64,000 nucleotides of DNA from Alkalihalobacillus sp. TS-13 (GTDB taxonomy: Bacteria > Bacillota > Bacilli > Bacillales > Fictibacillaceae): contig NZ_JAHKSI010000001.1 in the NCBI RefSeq assembly GCF_019720915.1, forward strand, positions 1,798,001 through 1,862,000, given 5' to 3'. The translations under genes and the position numbers were made by a program. The notes below the pieces were generated by a model. The model worked only from the letters and a program-made list of their open reading frames with translations. It made no database searches and had not been told where the DNA came from. Below are positions 25,463 through 34,081 of the stretch, piece after piece. Position 1 is the stretch's first letter. Each line of letters begins with the position of its first letter.

Positions 25463-25648
25463 ACCGAGATATCAAGTTGGCAGACACATAGTCAAATCAT
25501 GCGTATGAAGAAGGCATGAAGTTCTCCAATATTAACTTAAATAACGTGTTAACAATCCGATCATTGCTCCAAGAACAACAGCAGGTATCGATCATAACGA
25601 TATTATATAGACTAAGTCCTAATCTTCTTCATTTTTCCTATATGTAAT

Positions 25649-25676
25649 AGAGCCCGGAACATTCCAGGCTTTATTT
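25649..25676. terminator. Hairpin after the nitronate monooxygenase gene
   Basis: AGCCTGGAA-TG-TTCCGGGCT is a near-perfect stem six bases after the stop codon. The T tract is poor on the minus strand and better on the plus strand (TTTATTTA). Confidence 0.5.
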
Positions 25677-25681
25677 ACTAC

Positions 25682-26653
25682 TCATAAAGAAGTTACGACC
25701 AGTCTTTCTTGTGCTTGTTCATATTCTTCCTTAAGCTCGTCGACGATTTCTGTGACGGATTGGACGTGGTGGATTTGGTTAACACCCTGTCCGGCGGACC
25801 ATATATTCTTCCATGCCTTAGAATCGGATTGATTAAGAGAGGAGAGATCAACCGTCTCCTTAGATTTTAATCGTTCGATATCGATACCTGCTTTGGTGAT
25901 GCTGCTTTTCAAGTAATTGGCTTTTACACCTGTGAACGTATCCGTGTAGATGAGATCATCTAACTTGGAATCAATGAGCATATCCTTATATTCGGCAGGT
26001 GCAAAGCTTTCTTTTGCGGAGATGAACCTTGTCCCCATGTAAGCCATATCCATCCCTAAGGCCTGTGAAGCCAAAACATCTCGCCCGCTTGAAATACAGC
26101 CCGCCAGTATCGTAATTCCATTCCAAAACTCTCTCACCGCACCAGCGAATGCAAAACTGTTGATCGTACCTGCATGTCCTCCCGCTCCTGAGCATACGAG
26201 GATTAGTCCGTCTACCCCGGTTTTGGAAGCCTTCCGAGCATGCAGTACCGTCGCCACATCTGAAAAAACGAGCCCTCCATAGCCATGGACGATTTCTACG
26301 ACAGCAGATGGATTACCTAAAGACGTAATAACAATTGGTGGCTCATATTTTTTTACTAATTCAAGATCCGTTTCGTACCGTTTATTAGAACTGTGGACGA
26401 TCAGATTTACTGCCCATGGGGCTACTTTTCTAGCGGGATTATTTTCTTTGGCAGATACCAATTCAAAACGAATTCTTTCCATCCATTCTTCTAAAGTCGC
26501 TTCTGTTCGGGCATTCAATGATGGAAACGAACCAATAATCCCTGCTTTACAGCTTTCGATGACAAGCTCTGGGCTAGACACGAGAAACATTGGTGCAGAA
26601 ATGACAGGTAAAATAAGTTCTTTTGAAATTCGCTCAGGAAGCTTAGTAGTCAA
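25682..26653 (-). CDS. Nitronate monooxygenase (2-nitropropane dioxygenase family)
   Basis: FMN-dependent TIM-barrel oxygenase of 323 residues that oxidises nitronates. LPVISAPMFLVSSPELVIES is the conserved start. GGLVFSDVATVLHARKASKTGVDGL and LVCSGAGGHAGT form the FMN phosphate region, and MGTRFISAKESFA is conserved further on. The start is TTG at 26653, with GGAAGGAG nine bases upstream. It stands alone, without an obvious partner. In this family members may also act as enoyl reductases or on propionate 3-nitronate; the in vivo substrate is open. Confidence 0.92.
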   Translation of the reverse strand: MTTKLPERISKELILPVISAPMFLVSSPELVIESCKAGIIGSFPSLNARTEATLEEWMERIRFELVSAKENNPARKVAPWAVNLIVHSSNKRYETDLELVKKYEPPIVITSLGNPSAVVEIVHGYGGLVFSDVATVLHARKASKTGVDGLILVCSGAGGHAGTINSFAFAGAVREFWNGITILAGCISSGRDVLASQALGMDMAYMGTRFISAKESFAPAEYKDMLIDSKLDDLIYTDTFTGVKANYLKSSITKAGIDIERLKSKETVDLSSLNQSDSKAWKNIWSAGQGVNQIHHVQSVTEIVDELKEEYEQAQERLVVTSL

Positions 26654-26990
26654 AGGGAAAAACTCCTTCCATTATTCCTTATTCACTATTAACTTAAATA
26701 CGTCATAAACGGCTGTATTTCCTTCTTGTTTGACGATCTTCTGTCTGACAAAACGCCCACCTTTTAATTGTATTTTTATAAAAATGATTCTCTCCGAGCT
26801 TATAAATCCTCTGTCTTCCCCCCAAAAACGACACATCCTTCTTTGATTTGGATGAGCAAATTCTTTATCTGAGTAAAACTAAATCAAATTAAGATACCAA
26901 CCATCACACCTACCGAATCCTATTATTTCGTTATCCTGCTGAATTCTTCAGTAAGATAAGGACGATCACCTTATGCAGCAATCGCCCCCT
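26654..26990. other. Intergenic region without recognisable gene
   Basis: Apart from the promoter region expected for the nitronate monooxygenase gene, I see nothing that can be supported. Confidence 0.4.
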
Positions 26991-26991
26991 T

Positions 26992-27111
26992 CAAGACGCA
27001 GATATCATGATCGAGGCCAAGATTAAGGATAAGGCTGCATTACGCCTCGTTGAAGAATTATCGACTTTACGGGGATACAAACGGGTAGATGGGGCTATGA
27101 TAAAGGTATAG
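26992..27111 (+). pseudogene. Possible C-terminal remnant of a UV damage endonuclease
   Basis: About 40 codons ([20 protein letters not shown] then [11 protein letters not shown]) without a start. The pattern DxMxEAKxKxxALLxLVEEL is that of the end of UvsE/UvdE endonucleases. The rest of the gene is missing upstream. Confidence 0.4.
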
Positions 27112-27223
27112 CTTTCCATTTGAAAATAAGGAGAGACTGTCATGAGGACAGTCCCTTCCATAACATCAAATTGTTCGTAAATTTGAACCGATTTCGAAAA
27201 CGAAGCTCCTGCTCTTTCTAAAG

Positions 27224-28183
27224 CTATGGCTTCATATTTTTGTAGCTTTGATACTTGTGTATTGCCTGCCCGGCGTATCCAGATTCGTTTGAGTAAAGCT
27301 GGTCAACGATCTCCAATTGTTCATTCATATATCCTTCTCCCTCTTCATAGAAGGAAACTTTTTCATAAGGCTCAAGGTATTGGGTTTCGACACCTATGAC
27401 CGCTTTCATTCCATTCTCGCTTGCATATTGAATTTCATGCTCTATGTGATATGTGATCGAATCTCTTCCTTCTGCAAAATCCCGATAAGCCATCAACGCG
27501 ACGTAATCAACTGTATCCATCACATGATCGGATAGCGGTTTTGTAACACCCTCATATGTCGTTTCATATTTGGACCCATCAAACCAAAAAGGCATTGCAA
27601 TCATAAATTCAAAATCATATTTCATACCGTATACAGTCGCCATTCCATTTAGTTTCTTAAGTCCCTTCAAGTATTCTTGAACAAGCTGCTCCCGTTCTTC
27701 TGTTGTATCCCATTCGTCCAGTAGATAAGGTTCGATATCAAATTGCATTCCATCAAATTGTTCATCAACGTCTGAATGATGGTTATATTGGAACACCTGA
27801 AGCATCCTTTTGATTGGAATACGATGATTCTCTTTCCTTGCCCACTTTGCTGCTCCGTCCAAGGCAAACACCTTGATGTCGTTTTCATGTGCCAGCTCTA
27901 TGAATTCCTGATACTGTTCGGAATACATTTCCAAATAGGTATCTTCTCCTCGATCACCAGTATTCAGGTAGATGACATTCACCCCTTTGTCTTTTGCAAA
28001 GGTGATTATTTCTTCACGAGCTTCGTCCGTAAGAATATCTTCGTTCGGAAACCATGACCACATGGCTTTATCTTTTCCAGAAGTGGTTTCTGCAAACGTG
28101 AAACCAGGGAACACGATCAACGCTAGCGCCAAAATCCCAAAAACCAATACCATTAACGGAAAATTCATGTGTAATCTAATCAT
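27224..28183 (-). CDS. Secreted TIM-barrel protein, glycosidase-like, function unknown
   Basis: A 319-residue exported protein. Residues 1-34 are a signal peptide (MIRLHMNFPLMVLVFGILAL, ending FTFAETT). The mature part has the alternating beta/alpha pattern of a TIM barrel. GVNVIYLNTGD, IKVFALDGAAKWA and FDGMQFDIEPY are its motifs; the last resembles the acidic strand-4 motif of GH18-like hydrolases. AAAGGAGGGG precedes the ATG at 28183. It ends the leftward sugar-utilisation operon, 34 bp after the truncated GH20. I cannot assign a substrate. Confidence 0.65.
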   Translation of the reverse strand: MIRLHMNFPLMVLVFGILALALIVFPGFTFAETTSGKDKAMWSWFPNEDILTDEAREEIITFAKDKGVNVIYLNTGDRGEDTYLEMYSEQYQEFIELAHENDIKVFALDGAAKWARKENHRIPIKRMLQVFQYNHHSDVDEQFDGMQFDIEPYLLDEWDTTEEREQLVQEYLKGLKKLNGMATVYGMKYDFEFMIAMPFWFDGSKYETTYEGVTKPLSDHVMDTVDYVALMAYRDFAEGRDSITYHIEHEIQYASENGMKAVIGVETQYLEPYEKVSFYEEGEGYMNEQLEIVDQLYSNESGYAGQAIHKYQSYKNMKP

Positions 28184-28217
28184 GATTGATCCCCTCCTTT
28201 GAATTGTGGATACTTCC

Positions 28218-29429
28218 TCAAAACACATTCGGTGTTACAATCTTTTGATATACATTACTTCTTACATATCGCCTGCTTCGATGGTCAATTGTAAAAGGCA
28301 AGCGATCGTCCTCTAATTCAGAAATGGAAGAAATCCTTCCTTCTAGATAATCTACAAGTCTAAGCTTGGTCGTTTCCAATCTGTTGGACAAACCGCCATA
28401 TCTCATGTCCATCACTTCCCATCCAAAGGGTTTATTGTGAAACATCCATTGTTCATAATATAGTCGCCTCAACTGCCCAACTCTCCTCAGAAGTTCAGGA
28501 AGATCTTCATTTGCGATTTTCCGTAGACCATCATGGTCATCAGAGCCATAACACCCTTTCATTTTCGAACCGAGCTCACTTTTAATACTGAGTACGGAGC
28601 AAATCCCGATAGGAACATCGAAGAGAGATCCCCATTCCCCTGCTCTTTTTTTCTGATTTTTCAACTTGGTCTCAAGGGTGGAATAGAATTCATTGAGAGG
28701 AACGCCATCTGTTTGGTGATCGAACAATCCGAGTAACGGATCCTGCCATAGCAAATACTTTGATGGATTGTCTGGTTCTAATTGGAACCCATCATCTGCT
28801 CCCGGAGGACGATCCAAATCACCTAACGAAACGAATGCATCCATATCAGCACCTGTGCAAAATCCAAATCTGCTCTTTACTTTCTCTATCTCGATTTCTA
28901 TTGCATACCCATGCTCAGCTAAAAGCTGTATGCCTAACAATCCCGTGAATGGATTGGTTTCAGCGCCATCATCACCCCATAATGTCGCAAATACTTCTTG
29001 AATCCCTTCTCTTTTACAAGCTGTAATCGCCGCATTCAGAGACTTGAAGGGCTTATCATAGTTGAACGCGATTCCGTTCCAAGTCCAAATGCCGCCAGCA
29101 AAGAGAGGCGTGGAACCGAAGGTTTTATGTCTTTTCAAGAAGTCCTGATAGAAACCTTCATCTTCATGGTAGTAATCCCAATAGACAAATTGGACATCAT
29201 CTGGCATTCCTTTGATAATCTCTGCTGGTATATGAGCATCCGTATCATAATAATCGCCCGTTGAAGAGGCCATCCGGAAGTACATGTCGCTCCAGATCAT
29301 CGGAGACAATCCATGTTTTCTCGTAATTTGCAGGACGGTTTTCAAATGGTGATTCATGATTTCAAAGCTCGGTTGATATCCATTTCTATTCAAATAGTTT
29401 CCCAGCCCCAATTTGTGTGCTTCATCCAT
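28218..29429 (-). CDS. GH20-like beta-N-acetylhexosaminidase, N-terminally truncated
   Basis: The frame begins at MDEAHKLGLGNYL, which corresponds to the strand-4 catalytic Asp-Glu motif of GH20-type enzymes (normally preceded by HIG and about 200 residues). The rest continues normally: LSPMIWSDMYFRMAS, TWNGIAFNYDKPFKSLNAAI, VFATLWGDDGAETNPF. Just upstream is the end of the Gfo/Idh gene, 10 bp away, so a deletion probably fused the two. GAAAGG abuts the ATG, too close for efficient initiation. The 403-codon remainder lacks the first half of the barrel and is likely inactive. Confidence 0.65.
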   Translation of the reverse strand: MDEAHKLGLGNYLNRNGYQPSFEIMNHHLKTVLQITRKHGLSPMIWSDMYFRMASSTGDYYDTDAHIPAEIIKGMPDDVQFVYWDYYHEDEGFYQDFLKRHKTFGSTPLFAGGIWTWNGIAFNYDKPFKSLNAAITACKREGIQEVFATLWGDDGAETNPFTGLLGIQLLAEHGYAIEIEIEKVKSRFGFCTGADMDAFVSLGDLDRPPGADDGFQLEPDNPSKYLLWQDPLLGLFDHQTDGVPLNEFYSTLETKLKNQKKRAGEWGSLFDVPIGICSVLSIKSELGSKMKGCYGSDDHDGLRKIANEDLPELLRRVGQLRRLYYEQWMFHNKPFGWEVMDMRYGGLSNRLETTKLRLVDYLEGRISSISELEDDRLPFTIDHRSRRYVRSNVYQKIVTPNVF

Positions 29430-29439
29430 ACCTTTCACG

Positions 29440-30441
29440 CTATTCCGATACCTCCGGAAAATCAATAACCTTTCCTTCCCTATGAGATCGATAGCAACCT
29501 TCTATTACTTGAATAATGGACTTTGCATAAGTTCCTGTATTAGTTATTTCCGATCTTCCGTATATAGCATCGACAAGTTCTTGTAATTGACTGATGAATG
29601 GAGAAACCTCCGTCTCACAAGGGACCTCTTCATAGGTTCCTGTCTGGTTGATCCACAGTCCCTTCCCAACCTCTACCTTCATCATTCCATTTGTGAAAAT
29701 GAGTTCAGTGACATGCTTAGGAACTACTTTATATCCAGCAAGCGAGATGGTAACCGGAACTCCGTCTATTGTCTCCAAATAGAGAATCCCACTTCCCTCA
29801 ACATCGCTTTCTACTTCAAGCTCATTCGTGTCATAGGATAACTTCGCTATTCCTTTTTTAAATCGGGTTTCCAATATCCATTGGATTTTATCAATGCAAT
29901 GTGCCCCGAGGTTCATGACGATTCCACCACCAGATTTCTCTGACTGTAGAAACCATCCCGGCCGGTCGGAGGTGAAGTAATCCATATGTCGATTTTCATT
30001 GACCATGATGAGCTTACCAAGACGCTTTTGGCGCAAGATTTTTCTTGCCATCATGTTTTCTGCAAAGTAATGCTGGATATGCCCTACCATCAGCATGACG
30101 TTGTTGCTTTCTACTGCTTGCAGGATTTTGTTACACTCAGCAGTATCCAATGCCATCGGTTTTTCCAAAAGGATATGACATCCTTGCTCTGCTGCAAAAA
30201 TCGCTGCTTCTTTGTGTAAATAATGTGGTAACGTTACGATTATAATGTCCGGTTTTTCTAGCAAAATCATTTCTCGGTAATCGGTATAACCTAAAATTCC
30301 ATAGCATTTTGAAAAAAGATTTACTTTCTGTTCATTTACGTCTACAACAGCTACAGTACGCAATCCCTCCATCTGTTCGATTGCTTTGAAGTGATCAACA
30401 GCAATAATGCCTGCACCGATTACGCCAACGGTTAAATTCAT
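29440..30441 (-). CDS. Gfo/Idh/MocA-family NAD(P)-dependent oxidoreductase
   Basis: Sugar or sugar-acid dehydrogenase of 333 residues. The N-terminal Rossmann fold has TVGVIGAGIIAVDHFKAIEQ, and the family motif EKPMALDTAECNKIL is at about residues 92-106. VMNLGAHCIDKIQWI in the C-terminal domain supplies the catalytic His. Its length is normal. It is in the leftward sugar operon, 17 bp after the isomerase-like gene. Partner enzymes suggest oxidation or epimerisation of an imported sugar; the substrate is not readable. Confidence 0.92.
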   Translation of the reverse strand: MNLTVGVIGAGIIAVDHFKAIEQMEGLRTVAVVDVNEQKVNLFSKCYGILGYTDYREMILLEKPDIIIVTLPHYLHKEAAIFAAEQGCHILLEKPMALDTAECNKILQAVESNNVMLMVGHIQHYFAENMMARKILRQKRLGKLIMVNENRHMDYFTSDRPGWFLQSEKSGGGIVMNLGAHCIDKIQWILETRFKKGIAKLSYDTNELEVESDVEGSGILYLETIDGVPVTISLAGYKVVPKHVTELIFTNGMMKVEVGKGLWINQTGTYEEVPCETEVSPFISQLQELVDAIYGRSEITNTGTYAKSIIQVIEGCYRSHREGKVIDFPEVSE

Positions 30442-30458
30442 ACATGTACTCCTCTTGT

Positions 30459-31229
30459 CTATGAAGTCTGCAATTCTTTTCTCAGAACCTCAAAATCTCT
30501 TAACGCATTTGTATAGAGTAAGGAGGGTGTTTCAAACTCTGAAGCCGTCCCCTCCGTGAACTCAATGGAATAAGAGCCTTCATAGTTTTGGTCTTTCAAG
30601 ATTTTAAGACGATCTCGTACAAAATCCATCTTGCTCTCTAACAGATGAAATGATTGTTCTTCATATAAGCTTACATGCGCATGAACGATGAACGCTCCTA
30701 TATGGTCAAACCATGATTGGAGATCGGTTTGAGGATGGAACGGATGGACGATTGCACCAAGGTTATCCATCCCTATGTCATTAAAAACCTCCGAAACAAC
30801 CAATGGATCCTCCATGATCGTACCTGGGTGACATTCACATATGAGCTGACAATCCAGCGGAAGCATAGTTTTCCAATCTAAAAGATTTCGGATATAGTCA
30901 TGCCGCAATGTCACTTCATTTCCAAAATTGAACTTCACCTTTTTCGCTCCAAGTTTGTTAACCATTTCAGCTGCCTGAATCCGTTCATTGATGAATCCTT
31001 CTTCAAACCTCACATATGAATTGTAAATCTTAACGGGCAATGACGAATGTTTCAGGTTTTCCACTTCACCTTCCTCTGCTTTCAAGGCATGGTTTTCCCA
31101 CAGTTCAATACCATCAAGGTCATCTGAGATGAGGGTATCCACCCATTCACTGACTTTAATGGAAGGCACCCTCTCCGTTTCCCATCGGTTCTTTTCCAGC
31201 AAAACCGTATTGATATAAAATTGAGACAT
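30459..31229 (-). CDS. Sugar phosphate isomerase/epimerase-like TIM barrel protein
   Basis: A 256-residue protein of the AP-endonuclease-2-like isomerase family. IKVSEWVDTLISDDLDGIELWENHAL is the early strand; VKFNFGNEVTL and CECHPGTIMEDPL carry metal-binding Glu/His, and VHAHVSLYEEQSF and SYSIEFTEG follow. GAAAGGAGG precedes the ATG. Such proteins often pair with Gfo/Idh oxidoreductases in inositol or sugar catabolism, as here. Confidence 0.85.
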   Translation of the reverse strand: MSQFYINTVLLEKNRWETERVPSIKVSEWVDTLISDDLDGIELWENHALKAEEGEVENLKHSSLPVKIYNSYVRFEEGFINERIQAAEMVNKLGAKKVKFNFGNEVTLRHDYIRNLLDWKTMLPLDCQLICECHPGTIMEDPLVVSEVFNDIGMDNLGAIVHPFHPQTDLQSWFDHIGAFIVHAHVSLYEEQSFHLLESKMDFVRDRLKILKDQNYEGSYSIEFTEGTASEFETPSLLYTNALRDFEVLRKELQTS

Positions 31230-31257
31230 GCTTTCCTCCTTTCACTGAAACGATGGT

Positions 31258-32181
31258 TTATCCAAGTGCAGAGAGTGGTTGGATTTCATTGTTCAAATAG
31301 CCGAAATGAATCCGATAGATATACCTCGGTCGACCTCTATCATTGATCTGTTCTTCCCCAATTACTTCAGCTATTTGATGATCTTCTAAGGTTGTAAGAA
31401 TTCTTCTGGCACTCCTCAAAGTGATTGAGAATCCTTCCGCTAAATCGGCTGCGGTAATTTGATTCGTCCCGATCGATTCGCATAAACGAAACAGCCGATG
31501 GATGGTTGCCCCGCTCATTCCAATCTGCTTTAAAATCGAATCATCCTTTTGATAATGAAATTGCAGTTTGTGAGGTTTTTTGAGAATTGTGGAGCTGGCT
31601 GCCTTGTTTATTTTTTCAAAATAGGTCTTCAAACAGTCGACCGTTGGAGTGATCAAATATGCTTTTACGTTTCGTTCGACCAGTTTCTCGTAGACTCCGG
31701 GGTGACATGTAATCACGGCATAAGTATTTTCTTCAAGATGAAACTCGACCAACTCATCTGCATCTACTTGAAAATTGTACTCCTTGATCCTAAACTGCTC
31801 TGTCGGTATCCCTGCTTTTAGAAGTTGCTTCTTAATCTCTTGATCCGTAAAAAAATCAACACTCCATGTAGGCAAATATGTGGATCCTTCTAAAGATTCA
31901 ATCAGGCATCTGAATAGTGTCGAATAGAAAGCCATCATCGAGGGCCGGATCAGGAAAACTGGAATTTGTTCAGGAAATTCCAACTTCCATTCAAGTGAGT
32001 TTGTAATTAATATTGCATCAAGGTCTTTAAATAAGAATGGATCAATATGTGGATTCCCCTCATCTGGATGGGCGACCATTGTTGTAATGGATACTCGTGG
32101 GAACTCCTCTTTTACGATTTGCCCTACATGTTCCACCATTTTACTGTGACCGATGATCAATAATTTCGTTTTCACATCCAT
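31258..32181 (-). CDS. Two-domain transcriptional regulator (sensor plus winged helix)
   Basis: A 307-residue protein inside the operon. The N-terminal two-thirds (LLIIGHSKMVEHVGQIVKEE, LDAILITNSLEW, NTYAVITCHPGVYEKLVERN) looks like the paired Rossmann lobes of the PrpR N-terminal sensor domain. The C-terminal about 90 residues (AATIHRLFRLCESIG-like GATIHRLFRLCESIGTNQIT, DLAEGFSITLRSARRILTTL, GRPRYIYRI) form a winged helix. Unlike PrpR there is no AAA+ domain. It probably controls the operon in which it lies, between the permease and isomerase genes. Family name uncertain. Confidence 0.65.
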   Translation of the reverse strand: MDVKTKLLIIGHSKMVEHVGQIVKEEFPRVSITTMVAHPDEGNPHIDPFLFKDLDAILITNSLEWKLEFPEQIPVFLIRPSMMAFYSTLFRCLIESLEGSTYLPTWSVDFFTDQEIKKQLLKAGIPTEQFRIKEYNFQVDADELVEFHLEENTYAVITCHPGVYEKLVERNVKAYLITPTVDCLKTYFEKINKAASSTILKKPHKLQFHYQKDDSILKQIGMSGATIHRLFRLCESIGTNQITAADLAEGFSITLRSARRILTTLEDHQIAEVIGEEQINDRGRPRYIYRIHFGYLNNEIQPLSALG

Positions 32182-32220
32182 ACACTCCCATTCTTTGTTC
32201 TTCGCTTTTTGATGACAGAT

Positions 32221-33051
32221 CTATTTCAGTCCAGATGAGCTTGCTCCTTTTACGAAGAACTTCTCAGTGAACAAGAAGACAATCAGAATTGGTATTAGAG
32301 TCATCAATGCTGCGGCGACTAGATATTGTTCTTGACCAAACCAAGCTCCAGACATCGATAGTACGCCTATTGGAAGCGTGAATTTTTCTTGGGAGGAAAG
32401 GTAGATGACAGGTGCCATTATTTCATTCCACTTTGCCATGAATGTAAAAATGGTTAACGTCGCCAATTGTGGTTTACACATTGGAAGGAAAATCCTCCAA
32501 TAGGTTTGTAATGGTGAACACCCATCCAGCTTAGCTGCTTCCTCATATTCTTTAGGAATGGCAAGGAATGCTTGCCTCATCAGGAATATCCCGAATGGTT
32601 GAGCAAGCCATTCCAGTATCCATAAAGGAACAAGTGTATCCAGTAACCCCATGTTTTTGAAAATGATGAATTGTGGAATTATCATGACGACCGGTGGAAT
32701 CATTAATGTACCAAGCACCATGATGAACAAGGAATTCTTGAATCGGAACTCTAATCTGGCAAATGCATAACCAACCAAAGAACAGGAAAACAATGCCCCG
32801 ACAACAGAGAGCACGGTCACGACCAGACTGTTCCAACCGTACTGAGCAAAGTCAGTCATTTTCCAAACTTCCACGTAATTTTCCCATTGGACAGGGTCTG
32901 GAATCCACTCGACTGGTATCGCTGTATACTGGACATAACTCTTTAAGGAGTTCAATGCAGCGGTTATAAAAGGTGTCAGCATGATCAATGAACTGATCGT
33001 AATGATGATATAACTTAAGACTTTTCTCTTCTTATTCGGATTTTTTTGCAT
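32221..33051 (-). CDS. Carbohydrate ABC transporter permease (MalG-type)
   Basis: Inner-membrane subunit with about six helices, 276 residues. The EAA loop that contacts the ATPase is EYEEAAKLDGCSPLQTYWRI. FLMRQAFLAIPKEYEEAAKL is typical of the CUT1 family. The ATG at 33051 is preceded by AGAGGTG. It partners with the MalF-type permease 29 bp upstream and the solute-binding lipoprotein. No ATPase gene is nearby, so a shared MsmX-type ATPase is expected. Confidence 0.93.
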   Translation of the reverse strand: MQKNPNKKRKVLSYIIITISSLIMLTPFITAALNSLKSYVQYTAIPVEWIPDPVQWENYVEVWKMTDFAQYGWNSLVVTVLSVVGALFSCSLVGYAFARLEFRFKNSLFIMVLGTLMIPPVVMIIPQFIIFKNMGLLDTLVPLWILEWLAQPFGIFLMRQAFLAIPKEYEEAAKLDGCSPLQTYWRIFLPMCKPQLATLTIFTFMAKWNEIMAPVIYLSSQEKFTLPIGVLSMSGAWFGQEQYLVAAALMTLIPILIVFLFTEKFFVKGASSSGLK

Positions 33052-33080
33052 GAAAAACACCTCTGTGATTCATTTATCCT

Positions 33081-34043
33081 CTATTTCTCGTAATGGACCC
33101 ATTTCTTTTGAATTTTTACTTGGATCAGTGTAATGATGAACAAGATGATGAACAGCACCCAAGCAATCGCAGATGCATACCCCATCTTCAAGAAGGCGAA
33201 TCCTTGTTGGAACAGATAGAGCATCAATACCATACTTGCATTGTTAGGACCTCCAGCAGCAGTTATGTCACCTGAATTTCCGGTCATGACATAAATCTGT
33301 TCAAAAGCCTGGAAGGTAGTGATTGTACTCAATACCAATACAAGGAATGTCGTACCAGAAATCAGCGGTATCGTGACATGTCTGAACTTTCCTATGAAAC
33401 CTGCTCCTTCAATTTCAGCAGCCTCATATAAATCTTCAGGTACATTCTGTAATCCTGCCAAAAAGATCACCATCATGTATCCGACACCTTTCCAAACGGC
33501 GACCGCTACTAAAACGGGGATGACTAGTTGCTCGTCATTCAACCATTTCTGCGGCTCCAATCCTAATTTCACGAGCAAATCATTCGCAAGTCCGAATCTA
33601 GGATTGAAAATGGCATCGGCTACATACAAAACAACCGTCCAAGATGAGATGACAGGGATGAAATGAGCGAATCGATAAAGCTTTAAGCCTTTCAACTGTT
33701 GATTCAAAGCCACAGCAAGAATCAATGCCAAAATAGTCTGTGTTGGTACAAACAGCAGTGTGAAATAAACGGTATTCCATAATGACTTCCAAAAAATCGG
33801 ATCATTGATCAACTTATTGTAATTTTCTACCCCGATCCATTCCGGAGCACTTAACATATCGTATCTAGAAAAACTGAAGTATAAAGAAGCAAGCAATGTA
33901 AAAACGATAAAAACAATGAAATGAAGAAGGTAAGGAGAAATCATGAGCAAAGCCCATTTCCCCTCACTGTTCAGTCCTTTTCTTTTTTTCTTTGTGCTTA
34001 TTTTCGTCCAGATGTTGATTAATGTATTAGTTTCGCTCTTCAT
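33081..34043 (-). CDS. Carbohydrate ABC transporter permease (MalF-type)
   Basis: Second CUT1 permease, 320 residues. A helix near PYLLHFIVFIVFTLLASLYF is followed by FSRYDMLSAPEWIGVENYNK, common to this subfamily. The EAA loop is DLYEAAEIEGAGFIGKFRHV. The ATG at 34043 has GAAAG ten bases upstream; a GTG three codons earlier is an alternative. It lies between the binding-protein and MalG-type genes. Confidence 0.93.
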   Translation of the reverse strand: MKSETNTLINIWTKISTKKKRKGLNSEGKWALLMISPYLLHFIVFIVFTLLASLYFSFSRYDMLSAPEWIGVENYNKLINDPIFWKSLWNTVYFTLLFVPTQTILALILAVALNQQLKGLKLYRFAHFIPVISSWTVVLYVADAIFNPRFGLANDLLVKLGLEPQKWLNDEQLVIPVLVAVAVWKGVGYMMVIFLAGLQNVPEDLYEAAEIEGAGFIGKFRHVTIPLISGTTFLVLVLSTITTFQAFEQIYVMTGNSGDITAAGGPNNASMVLMLYLFQQGFAFLKMGYASAIAWVLFIILFIITLIQVKIQKKWVHYEK

Positions 34044-34081
34044 AAACGTCACACTTTCTTTTATCGTTGTTCAGATGCTGA

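Larger units (their letters stand above)
24701..25681. other. Gene-poor 980-bp region with remnants
   Basis: I see no intact gene. At 25115 a plus-strand start with AAGGGAA upstream gives 26 codons (MNTQKTESNRNNYLSLLCLI), stopping inside what reads on as a hydrophobic segment, probably a decayed membrane protein. Around 25530-25610 the minus strand has a short hydrophobic frame (PAVVLGAMIGLLTRYLS). Both look like debris. Confidence 0.35.
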
